Below, in pieces: positions 10,001 through 15,525 of a stretch of DNA of 64,000 nucleotides. Source of the DNA: Acidaminococcus intestini DSM 21505. GTDB lineage: Bacteria > Bacillota > Negativicutes > Acidaminococcales > Acidaminococcaceae. The stretch is from the NCBI RefSeq assembly GCF_000425045.1, contig NZ_AULA01000007.1, positions 33,194-97,193 of the forward strand. Reading direction: 5' to 3'. A model generated the notes under the pieces. It was given only the letters and a program-made list of their open reading frames with translations. It was not told the DNA's origin and did not search any database. Numbering within the stretch: position 1 is the stretch's first letter; every line of letters starts with the position of its first letter. A program made the translations under genes and the position numbers.

Positions 10001-10304
10001 TCGCGACGGCCTTCTGTTTGAGCTCGTTGCGCAGGCGCACCTCGAACTCCGTGCCGTACAGGCTCTTCTCGCGCTGAAGCCGAGGAATGTAGAACTCGCG
10101 GCGTTCCTTCGGCGTCTTCTCCGCGACGAAGGTCGGAGACGTGAAGAGGAAGCGCAGCTCCTCGCAGGACTCCAGCTGCTCCTTGAGCTCCTGAAAGGCG
10201 TAGATGGAAAAGCATGCGGCGGCGATGGACACTTTGCTGCCGGAGCGGATCGTCTTTTGCAGGTCGTCTTTGACGACGTTTGTGGTGTTGTTGAATATTT
10301 CCAT
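7074..10304 (-). CDS. Large SNF2-type helicase with N-terminal PLD-like domain
   Basis: A 1076-residue SF2/SNF2 helicase. The first about 160 residues resemble the phospholipase-D-like domain found at the N terminus of this helicase group (LRFLFTSPTF; no complete HKD triad seen, so probably not catalytic). Helicase motifs follow: Walker A ADSVGLGKTFTA at about residue 270, DESH motif II in VVIDESHNFRN at about 355, and the C-terminal RecA domain with IATDCISEGQNLQ and QRFGRIDRIGS. It is the largest gene of the island and lies between the XRE regulator and DUF4391. Related helicases occur in several restriction-like defence loci (for example DISARM drmD), but the DISARM partners drmA/drmB are not here. 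Full length and undisturbed. Confidence 0.88.
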   Translation of the reverse strand: MEIFNNTTNVVKDDLQKTIRSGSKVSIAAACFSIYAFQELKEQLESCEELRFLFTSPTFVAEKTPKERREFYIPRLQREKSLYGTEFEVRLRNELKQKAVARECAQWMRRKAKFRSNTTRDSMNNFMLVSDGDETYAYSPMNSFTTVDLGCERGNNMTNIVVRVESPESTQFLQTFNQVWNDKEKLKDVTGEVIDMISTVYQENPPEIIYYMTLYNIFSEFLEDISEDVLPNEATGFKDSVIWNKLFNFQKDAALGIINKLEQYNGCILADSVGLGKTFTALAVIKYYEGRNKNVLVLCPKKLSENWMTYRGNLINNPLAKDRFRYDVLYHTDLSRNSGNTAVGLPIDRINWGNYDLVVIDESHNFRNGNGTDSQGGEKENRYMRLMNRVIKPGVKTKVLMLSATPVNNRFYDLRNQLALAYGGDPEEINGKLKTKSDIDTIFRQAQAVYNTWCKLPEAQRTTDHLLASLDYDFFEVLDSVTIARSRKHIQTYYDVTDIGSFPKRLKPVSLRPKLTNRKAAINYKEVIELLTALHLTIYTPTVYIQPSKLHKYLDEKETEKFRMGREIGIQRLMSINLLKRMESSVHSFLLTVKRICDYLYDTSQTIEAFRNGGSGNLDEMTDLSGEAADFDDDDQNTDFFGVGKKVRIDLRDMDYLSWKRDIDEDIGTLSLLIGMVEDITPQYDYKLSELLRVIREKVEKPINPGNKKVLIFTAFSDTAEYLYEHVSGMAKTQLGLNTALITGAVDGKTTIPGFKAEMNHVLTCFSPKSKDRDVLYPKDTEDIDILIATDCISEGQNLQDCDYCINYDIHWNPVRIIQRFGRIDRIGSRNEAIQLVNFWPDLDLDEYIQLKSRVEERMRISVMTSTGDDNPIDQEEKGDLEYRRSQLKKLQEEVVDLEDMTNGVSIMDLGLNEFRMDLIAYRKEHGDIDHMPFGIHTVVKGDKPGVIFVLKNVNKQVNIQNQNSLHPFYMVYVGMDGEVVTNHLQPKDTLDMMRHLARGKSVPDKALCGRFNKATDDGRNMGRISKLLEDAIMSVIDAKDEGDIDSFFGCGQTTFLSSGFSGLDDFELICFMVVL

Positions 10305-10364
10305 GCGTGCGTTCCTCGTAAGAAGACTTTTTGTGGCGGAGGTTCGTCATCCGCTGAAGCGGGC

Positions 10365-10616
10365 TTATTCCTCCGTTGTCTTGTCCTTTCGTTCCATGAT
10401 GTCCTCGGGGCCGCAGTCGAGTGCCTCGCAGATTCTCAGCAGGACGTCGGTCGTGACGTTTTCGCAGCGTCCCATCTTCGCGATGGATGCGGCGCTGACG
10501 TCACTCATTTCCTGTAGGTCCTTTTTCTTGATGTTGCGATCGATCAGCAGCTTCCAGAGCCGGTTGTAGGAGAACTCGGAATGTAGTTCCTTCTTAGCTT
10601 GTTTCGTCTGCGTCAT
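10365..10616 (-). CDS. XRE/Cro-type helix-turn-helix regulator
   Basis: An 83-residue protein that is almost entirely a Cro/C1-type HTH domain: LIDRNIKKKDLQEMSDVSAA (recognition helix region about residues 26-45), followed by the GRCENVTTDVLLRICEALDC signature of the YozG/XRE group. It overlaps the 3' end of the truncated ATPase gene by 23 bases and precedes the helicase gene by 60 bases. In restriction loci such small HTH proteins often act as control proteins that time expression of the toxic activity; that role here is inferred from position only. A small CCGCTTCAGCGG dyad lies in the gap before the helicase gene. Confidence 0.85.
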   Translation of the reverse strand: MTQTKQAKKELHSEFSYNRLWKLLIDRNIKKKDLQEMSDVSAASIAKMGRCENVTTDVLLRICEALDCGPEDIMERKDKTTEE

Positions 10617-11532
10617 TCTTTTCCTCCTTGTTCCATGCCCAGCCGAACAGCTCGTTGCCAGCGGGCGAAAGTCTCAATACGGCGTTTTTCTCTAGTATCC
10701 GCTGCGCTCCGGCATCATAGGATGCGAGCGTATCGTAGACCAGGAACACCTGCTTGCCGTGTTCCTTCTGCTTCTCGTAGACGCGGACGATCTCGGAGAA
10801 GACGGGTTTGTCTATGTTTTTGAGAAGGATGGAGTCGTGGACGACGAACGGGATCGGGGCGGCCAGCATGTTGGCGAGATCGAAGTTGATGAGGCCACGG
10901 TACTGTGCGCCGGTTCCTCCGTCGTTCGGGGTGTTGAAGGTGTACTTGTTCAGCTTCTCGAGCCTCAGGATGGGTGGCAGATGCGTGGCGTCCCTCAGTA
11001 TGTCGAGGCTTATCTCCCGCATGTTCTGGTTGATCGCGCTCTCGATGGTGAGCAGCTGCTCTTGGGTGACCGTATCCCTCGTTTTCGCGTAGTCCGCCGC
11101 CATGGCCTTCAGCCGTTCGAGCTCGTCGTAGTTATGGTTCGCTTCGCGGAAGTTGTTGAGTTCCGTGGAGAGTTGGGCGAACTCTTTCAGGATTGCCTGC
11201 GAGACGTTCGGGACGTTCTTGATCTCGGTGATCTGGTTCTTGATCCGGGCGATCTCGTCGCCCAGCAGCATGTAGGTGGTGGCGAGGTCGCCTTCCGTTT
11301 CCTTGAATTCGGAATCCAGTATCCTTGACAGCTTGTGGTGGAAGCCTTCGATCTCCTCGAGGGTGCGGAATTCCTCGTTGGGGAAGAATCGTTCAAGGTC
11401 GCTGAACGTCCTTTTGAAGCTGCGTTTCTGTCCCGTCATGTCCCTGCGAACGTCGTTCAGCTGGGTCTGCACGGCCGCTCTCTGCCGTCTGAGGCCGATC
11501 AGCTGCTCCCTGAGTTCGGAGCGTCCCGTCAA
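10594..11532 (-). pseudogene. DUF2326 ATPase, C-terminal half only (N-terminal ATP-binding half missing)
   Basis: The 312 residues match the coiled-coil and C-terminal part of DUF2326 proteins, which are SMC/RecN-like ABC ATPases of roughly 550-600 residues. Visible: long coiled coil (residues about 1-190), then FVVHDSILLKNID, which looks like the Walker B/D-loop region, and VFLVYDTLASYD near the end. The Walker A half expected upstream is absent. The reading frame is closed by a TGA just upstream and the first usable start is a TTG at 11530-11532 with AGGAGG only 3 bases away, which is too close for good initiation. I therefore call it a truncated remnant, although a protein could still be made. 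Members of this family are described in ABC-three-component conflict systems. Confidence 0.75.
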
Positions 11533-11535
11533 CGA

Positions 11536-11764
11536 CCTCCTGCCTCATCGACGCCTGCATGAGGTTGTCCGGCACAGGGTCTTTCTGGTTGACAAGGCGG
11601 CTGATTTTCTTTGAGTCCAGGCTATTCGTCCGATACCCGTTTTGAGCTACCTAGTCCTGATCATTGATGGCGCTGAGCAGGAACCGCGCGGCCGCTTCCT
11701 GCTTGTTGTCCTTGAATCCCGGCTGCATGGCCCGGATGTAGGACAAGATGTTCAGTTCGCTCAT
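11536..11764 (-). pseudogene. Small gene interrupted by an in-frame amber codon, fused to ATPase remnant
   Basis: Starting at the ATG 11762-11764 with a strong GGAGGAG, the reverse strand reads MSELNILSYIRAMQPGFKDN and onward for 37 residues to a TAG at 11651-11653. The same frame then continues without a break as NGYRTNSLDSKKISRLVNQK and PVPDNLMQASMRQEV up to about 11536, where the DUF2326 remnant begins in another frame. The text on both sides of the TAG is protein-like and in the same frame, so this is best read as one gene with a nonsense mutation whose 3' part was removed by the deletion that also took the N-terminal half of the ATPase. I do not recognise the family; a partner of the ATPase (middle or effector component) is a guess. 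Confidence 0.55.
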
Positions 11765-11792
11765 CGGTCCGCTCCTCCTTTGATGCTCCCGG

Positions 11793-11813
11793 AAAAACAC
11801 TGGCAAACCAGTG
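11793..11813 (-). terminator. Short hairpin with T run upstream of the island
   Basis: Arms CACTGG (11798-11803) and CCAGTG (11808-11813) enclose a 4-base loop, and on the minus strand the hairpin is followed by TTTTT. It lies 30 bases before the ATG at 11764, so it could be an attenuator in the leader of the island operon or the terminator of a lost upstream gene. Confidence 0.35.
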
Positions 11814-11814
11814 G

Positions 11815-12201
11815 CAAAACGAAGGCAAAGACTTTCAAGCTCTCGCTTTTTAAGCTGAATACAGAAAGCGAGGGCAGTCAAGTGCATCCATAGTCAAGTA
11901 TCAGTCTAACACATTATCGGGAATATTACTACGCATATTAACTGATAATTGCTTTATCGCTTAATTTTCTCTCAGCTTTCGAAGTCCCGAACATGACCTG
12001 AAACCGTTCTCCCGAATCCGGCTCGCCTTCTTCGCGGCCGCGAGGTGCGTTCGTAACCGGATGACGGACTAGCAAAGTTAACAGCGTGCCAGCTAGACGA
12101 ACGGCTGGTCACCGACATGAGGCGGAGCCATCCGCATTGAGGTGACCGACTATGACCAATTTCACCGGCAGTCATTTGAGCGGTCTCCGCCTCGGCCTTA
12201 G
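11815..12201. other. Stretch without a recognisable gene between island and phage remnant
   Basis: The part 11870-11970 is AT-rich and could hold the promoter of the minus-strand island, but I see no convincing -35/-10 pair. From 11990 the base composition becomes GC-rich and the plus strand contains pieces that look like the tail of a coding region (QLDERLVTDMRRSHPH then stop at about 12137), without a start. Probably debris of the phage segment that follows. Confidence 0.4.
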
Positions 12202-12384
12202 CGCCGAAAGGAGCTGAGGCTCGAGGACGTGCGCGCGGTGCTTGCCGACAAGGCGCGCATCGGTCACACGGACCAGATCCGCGAGTTGCTCCGGAAGTAT
12301 GGCGCGGACAGGCTTTCAGCAGTCGATCCGAAGCATTATGAGGCGCTGCTCAGGGATGTGGAGGGACTCGACGATGGCCGCTAG
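12202..12384 (+). pseudogene. Phage protein fragment upstream of DUF2800 (start lost)
   Basis: An open frame after a TAG at 12199-12201 reads LRLEDVRAVLADKARIGHTD and RELLRKYGADRLSAVDPKHY, ending in GLDDGR at 12382-12384. It resembles the short phage proteins often labelled rrp5-like that directly precede DUF2800 genes in Firmicutes prophages. No start codon with a ribosome binding site is visible, so the 5' end is missing or altered. It overlaps the ATG of the DUF2800 gene by 11 bases, the arrangement seen in intact phages. Confidence 0.5.
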
Positions 12385-12845
12385 TTCCCATGCGATTCTC
12401 TCCGCGTCGAGCGCGGACCGTACGTGCTCGAACATGTGGGGGCTGCCAAACAGTCCTGCCCTGATCCGGCCGTGATGGTCGAGCAGCGCGTGGACTTCTC
12501 CCGCTGGGTGCGGCAGGGCTTCGGCACGGCCGATGCGCTCATCATCGCGGACGGGACGCTGCACATCATCGACTTGAAGTATGGATCCGGGATCGAGGTG
12601 TCCGCCGAAGACAACCCGCAGCTCAAATGCTACGGCTTAGGTGCCCTGGACCAGTTCGGCGATCTCTACGACATCGACGAGGTCAGGCTCACCATCTACC
12701 AGCCGCGTCGTCAGAACGTGAGCGAGTGGCGGCTGCCTGCGTCGGACCTGCTCGCTTGGGCGGACACACTGCTGAAGCCTGCGGCGGACCTCACGTGGGA
12801 CGGCAAGGGCGACTTCGCCTGCCGCCCGTGTTCTCGAATCGAGGT
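12374..12845 (+). pseudogene. Phage DUF2800 (PDDEXK-like) gene with internal deletion and lost 3' end
   Basis: The ATG at 12374 starts MAASSHAILSASSADR, the usual beginning of DUF2800 phage proteins. At about 12418 the frame changes by one base and the text jumps to the middle of the family (LEHVGAAKQS, then VMVEQRVDFSRWV, GFGTADALIIADGTLHIIDL, EDNPQLKCYGLGAL). The intervening roughly 75 residues are missing. The 3' end stops at GDFACRPCS, inside the cysteine cluster, where IS200 remnant sequence begins. DUF2800 proteins sit in phage replication/recombination modules and have a RecB-like nuclease fold. With a deletion, a frameshift and a truncation this copy cannot be functional. Confidence 0.8.
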
Positions 12846-12852
12846 GAGATCG

Positions 12853-13167
12853 GTAGGCAAATTTCATATTTCCAAACTTCTGGAAAATCAACAAACTACT
12901 TTTGCCTTTCAGATAGCCTACAAAAGACGAAACGCTAATTTTGGGCGGGATACTTACCAACAGATGTAGATGATCAGGGCAAATTTCACCTTCAAAAATT
13001 TCTACGCCCTTCCATTCACAAAGCTGTCGCTAGATGTCTCTTATTGCTAACCTTTTTTCCTCATAGAAAACTTTTCCACGATACTTTGGTGCAAACACAA
13101 TATGATACTTACAATTCCACTTTGTGTGTGTTAAACTATGAACGACATGACTCTGCCCACTTGGCAT
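12853..13167 (-). pseudogene. tnpA: IS200-type Y1 transposase TnpA, amber-interrupted and C-terminally truncated
   Basis: From the ATG at 13165-13167 the frame reads MPSGQSHVVHSLTHTKWNCK, YHIVFAPKYRGKVFYEEKRL, AIRDI and then a TAG at 13030-13032. The same frame continues RQLCEWKGVEIFEGEICPDH with the HUH-type HLHLL metal-binding motif and the FVGYLKGKSSLLIFQKFG helix. It ends near 12853 in MKFAYR, before the helix that carries the catalytic tyrosine (family GYYVDTVG region). One nonsense codon plus loss of the catalytic residue make it inactive. Base composition is lower in GC than the phage fragment it joins. Confidence 0.88.
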
Positions 13168-13176
13168 GGCAGTGCA

Positions 13177-13236
13177 CCTCCTAATCTTTTACTTTGCTTG
13201 ACTGACAGGTCGACTGCATTGTACTTCATTAGGAGG
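13177..13236 (-). promoter_or_regulatory. Inverted repeat masking the tnpA ribosome binding site
   Basis: The tnpA Shine-Dalgarno (AGGAGG, minus strand, within 13177-13182) is part of a perfect 9-base arm CCTCCTAAT (13177-13185) that pairs with ATTAGGAGG (13228-13236). In the transcript the upstream arm would pair with and hide the ribosome binding site. Translation repression by a leader hairpin is established for IS200; its presence here is seen directly. Confidence 0.7.
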
Positions 13237-13477
13237 TTTTTTATAGCTATAAGCTTTCCGGAACCACGCCACTATGGCGTGGTTTTCAAAAAATACAAAA
13301 AGACCTTGCTGGGACTATTACCCATCAAGGTCCACGGAACGATATGGCTTCCACTTCATCAGGATATACCGCGCACCCGTTTCACACTTTTCCAACGACC
13401 GTCTGTTACCACCGGCATGAATCCCATGAAATGATGCTGCAGCGGGCATCTTCCAGTATGGTTCAAGATGCCCCATA

Positions 13478-13570
13478 TCAGGCAAGAATCATATCGATAA
13501 GCGTGCGGATTTTGTAATAGATAAGGGTTGATTCAGGACCTGTTCCCCCAATAAGGCCTAATTTCTTCAT
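13478..13570 (-). pseudogene. N-terminal stub of an aspartate/glutamate racemase-family gene
   Basis: The ATG at 13568-13570 has an AAAGGAA upstream and reads MKKLGLIGGTGPESTLIYYK, which is the conserved N terminus of the aspartate racemase family (normal length about 230 residues). After ten further residues a TGA at 13478-13480 ends the frame and no continuation is found downstream. The rest of the gene has been deleted; the ribosome binding site survives. Confidence 0.7.
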
Positions 13571-13633
13571 GTTCTGATTCCTTTTCATTGATATTTGTTA
13601 GACGCATCAATCATTCATGGAGTAAAAGTAAGC

Positions 13634-13700
13634 AAAAGGGCCCATGGGATGCCTGCTTTTTAGATGATAGCCAGTCCAAGGCAATCATAGGGCCCCTTTT
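13634..13700 (-). terminator. Long stem terminator downstream of the flavodoxin lipoprotein
   Basis: On the minus strand an arm AAAAGGGGCCCTATG (3' of the flavodoxin stop) can pair with CATGGGCCCTTTT about 40 bases later, ending in T residues. The arms are inexact copies of each other and the loop is large. Confidence 0.5.
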
Positions 13701-13703
13701 TTC

Positions 13704-14333
13704 TCAATGAAGGGACAGATCCAGTTCCTTGATCCATTTTTTAAGGTCTTCTTCACTTACCGTCTTTTCAAATCGTCTGCCTTTCTTCCATTTGGCACCA
13801 GGAATCAGGGAGGCAAGGTTTTCCTCACTTTTTTCGATACCACTGGAACCGCTTGTGCAGAAGGGAATGATGGTCTTTCCTGTAAAGTCGAGACTTTCAC
13901 TGAAAGTATCGATGCTGCGCGGCTCAATCCCCCACCAAATTGGATACCCTAGGAAAATGACTTTCACATCTTGGAAATGCTCAGGCGTTCCCCGCAGTTT
14001 AGGTCTGGCGGAGGCATCGTTTTGTTCCCGATTGGCCCGACTGTCCTTGACATTGTAGTCAAGGTCATCTTTGCTGTAGGGAATTTCCGGCGTAATTTCG
14101 TAAAGGGTGCCGCCCGTTAGGGCCGCAATTTTTTGGGCCACGGTCCGCGTATTTCCCGTCTGGGAAAAATAGGCAACAAGAACGTCCGGACGCCCTTTGG
14201 GTGAAGCTGCCTGCTCTGCGCCTGCCTTCTTGGAGGCCGCCTTTTCTTCGCCGCCGGCTGAAGCACAGCCGCCCATGTAGGCCAGAATAAAGCCCATTAA
14301 GAGGATGCCTGCTAGTTTCATGATTCGGTTCAT
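13704..14333 (-). CDS. Flavodoxin-domain lipoprotein
   Basis: A 209-residue protein. Residues 1-24 form a lipoprotein signal peptide with lipobox ending GGC (Cys23 in LAYMGGC), then a short Ala/Lys/Gly linker, then a flavodoxin domain from about residue 48: VLVAYFSQTGNTRTVAQKIA is the FMN phosphate loop, LGYPIWWGIEP the first isoalloxazine-contacting loop, and TSGSSGIEKSEENLASL the later one. It should be anchored at the outside of the cytoplasmic membrane and carry FMN for electron transfer. It follows a second, cytoplasmic flavodoxin by 16 bases and a nitroreductase gene, so the three probably form one transcript; electron exchange with the nitroreductase is inference. Confidence 0.88.
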   Translation of the reverse strand: MNRIMKLAGILLMGFILAYMGGCASAGGEEKAASKKAGAEQAASPKGRPDVLVAYFSQTGNTRTVAQKIAALTGGTLYEITPEIPYSKDDLDYNVKDSRANREQNDASARPKLRGTPEHFQDVKVIFLGYPIWWGIEPRSIDTFSESLDFTGKTIIPFCTSGSSGIEKSEENLASLIPGAKWKKGRRFEKTVSEEDLKKWIKELDLSLH

Positions 14334-14349
14334 GATGATCCGTCCTTTC

Positions 14350-14829
14350 TTATACAGAAGCTGCCAGAAGCTTTTTCAGTGTGCCCTCACCGACACGGCC
14401 ATTAAGGATCCGTCCTTCCATAAGGTCTGCATGCGGCCCTGCGGCAGGCTTCAACTTTTCCAACGTCTTTCCAAAACCACTGCCGCCGCTTGTGGCAAAT
14501 AGGATGATTTTCTTATCGCTGAAATCGTACGCCTTGAGGAAACTCGTGATGATTTTTGGAGCTTCATACCACCAAATCGGGAAACCCAAAAAAATGACAT
14601 CATAGGACGCGGGCGCAGCATTGTGGTCCAAAAGTTCCGGTAAAGGCGCCCCGGCCTTTTTTTCCAAAGATGACCGTGAACGAGGATCCATCCAGTCAAG
14701 GTCCTTGGCCGTGTAGGGCACTTTGGGGCGGATTTCGTAAAGATCCGCGTCAGCAGCCTCAGCAAGGGCTTTGGCAGCCTTTCGTGTCGTTCCAGTTGCA
14801 CTGAAATAGGCAACGAGGATTTTTTTCAT
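14350..14829 (-). CDS. Flavodoxin
   Basis: A 159-residue cytoplasmic flavodoxin starting MKKILVAYFSATGTTRKAAK; the ATG at 14827-14829 follows GGAAGG and matches the family start, so I reject a GTG 7 codons upstream that overlaps the nitroreductase stop. Typical loops are present: SATGTTR for the FMN phosphate, LGFPIWWYEAPKI, and ATSGGSGFGKTLEKL. It is a paralogue of the adjacent lipoprotein flavodoxin (same domain motifs, no signal peptide), consistent with tandem duplication followed by relocation of one copy to the membrane surface. Confidence 0.88.
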   Translation of the reverse strand: MKKILVAYFSATGTTRKAAKALAEAADADLYEIRPKVPYTAKDLDWMDPRSRSSLEKKAGAPLPELLDHNAAPASYDVIFLGFPIWWYEAPKIITSFLKAYDFSDKKIILFATSGGSGFGKTLEKLKPAAGPHADLMEGRILNGRVGEGTLKKLLAASV

Positions 14830-14846
14830 GGAAAGCACCTTCCTTC

Positions 14847-15359
14847 TCACAAAACCCTAACAGTTTCTACAAGAGGTTTTCTTGATGTATGATTCAAAAG
14901 AGGTCCGCCGCCTTCCCCTCTATAGCCTAAATCAAGAAGGAGCACAAGGTCTTCGTTTTCCGGAAGGGTCAAGGCCTTTTTGAGTTTTTCTGGATCAAAG
15001 AAATTGACCCAGCAGCTGTCGACTCCCACATTTTTTGCCGCAAGCATCATATGGACGCCCACAATCGAGGCATCTTCGGCCCCGGAATCGCGGGTATCTC
15101 CCGGATAATGGAAGACACTGTTCCGATCATAGGCTACGGCAAGGACAACAGGAGCCCCATAACGGCAAGGCGTTATGCTGTCAAGGGCCGCAAGGGCCTT
15201 GGGGGAAGTAAGGACGTAAACGCGCTGAGCCTGGGCATTTTTTGCCGTTGGGGCTAGGCGCCCCGCCTCAAGGATGGCTGTAAGGACACTCTCATCGATG
15301 GGACGGCCATCAAACTTTTTGCAGGAATATCGCTCTTTTATGAGATTCAAGAATTCCAT
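14847..15359 (-). CDS. Nitroreductase-family NAD(P)H-dependent flavoprotein
   Basis: A 170-residue short nitroreductase-fold protein: IKERYSCKKFDGRPIDE at the N terminus (FMN-binding Arg/Ser region), AGRLAPTAKNAQAQRVYVLT, and GVDSCWVNFFDPEKLKKAL near the middle. Such enzymes reduce nitro, quinone or flavin substrates with NAD(P)H and FMN; the real substrate is unknown. GGAGTGCG precedes the ATG. First gene of a three-gene unit with the two flavodoxins. The AT-rich leader (15360-15420) includes an ATACTGTAT dyad that could be a regulator site. Confidence 0.85.
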   Translation of the reverse strand: MEFLNLIKERYSCKKFDGRPIDESVLTAILEAGRLAPTAKNAQAQRVYVLTSPKALAALDSITPCRYGAPVVLAVAYDRNSVFHYPGDTRDSGAEDASIVGVHMMLAAKNVGVDSCWVNFFDPEKLKKALTLPENEDLVLLLDLGYRGEGGGPLLNHTSRKPLVETVRVL

Positions 15360-15483
15360 GGCTATCGCACTCCTTTGGAATCAATCCTGACGCACTGTTA
15401 GCAAATACAGTATGTCACGCTTTTTAGGCAGGGTCAAGATGCCGCGCCATACCTTTTGAGCTCAGTCTTTCATGCTCAAAACG

Positions 15484-15519
15484 CAAAAAAAATCACCCTG
15501 CCAAAGAGGCAGGGTGATT
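15484..15519 (-). terminator. Rho-independent terminator of the autotransporter gene
   Basis: A perfect 12-bp stem AATCACCCTGCC (15491-15502) / GGCAGGGTGATT (15508-15519) with a 5-base loop, followed on the minus strand by eight T. It lies 7 bases after the autotransporter stop. Confidence 0.88.
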
Positions 15520-15525
15520 TCTTGA

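Larger units (their letters stand above)
12850..13290 (-). mobile_element. IS200/IS605-family element remnant
   Basis: The segment holds a broken tnpA (12853-13167, minus strand), an inverted repeat that covers its ribosome binding site, and a terminal-type hairpin AACCACGCC/GGCGTGGTT (13262-13270 and 13276-13284) at the expected 5' end. The 3' end of the element is missing; homology stops where the DUF2800 remnant begins. Such single-tnpA elements move as single-stranded circles using hairpin ends. Confidence 0.8.

Noticed and set aside
7074..10304. DISARM system
   Set aside because: The SNF2-type helicase recalls drmD, but no DUF1998 gene (drmB), drmA helicase or stand-alone PLD nuclease is present.
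8544..10517. 657-codon plus-strand frame antisense to the helicase
   Set aside because: Mirror frame of a GC-rich gene; no family signal, while the minus strand has clear helicase motifs.
11651..11887. 78-residue protein starting at 11887
   Set aside because: The strong ribosome binding site and protein-like text begin at 11764; the upstream part overlaps a hairpin and has no initiation signal.
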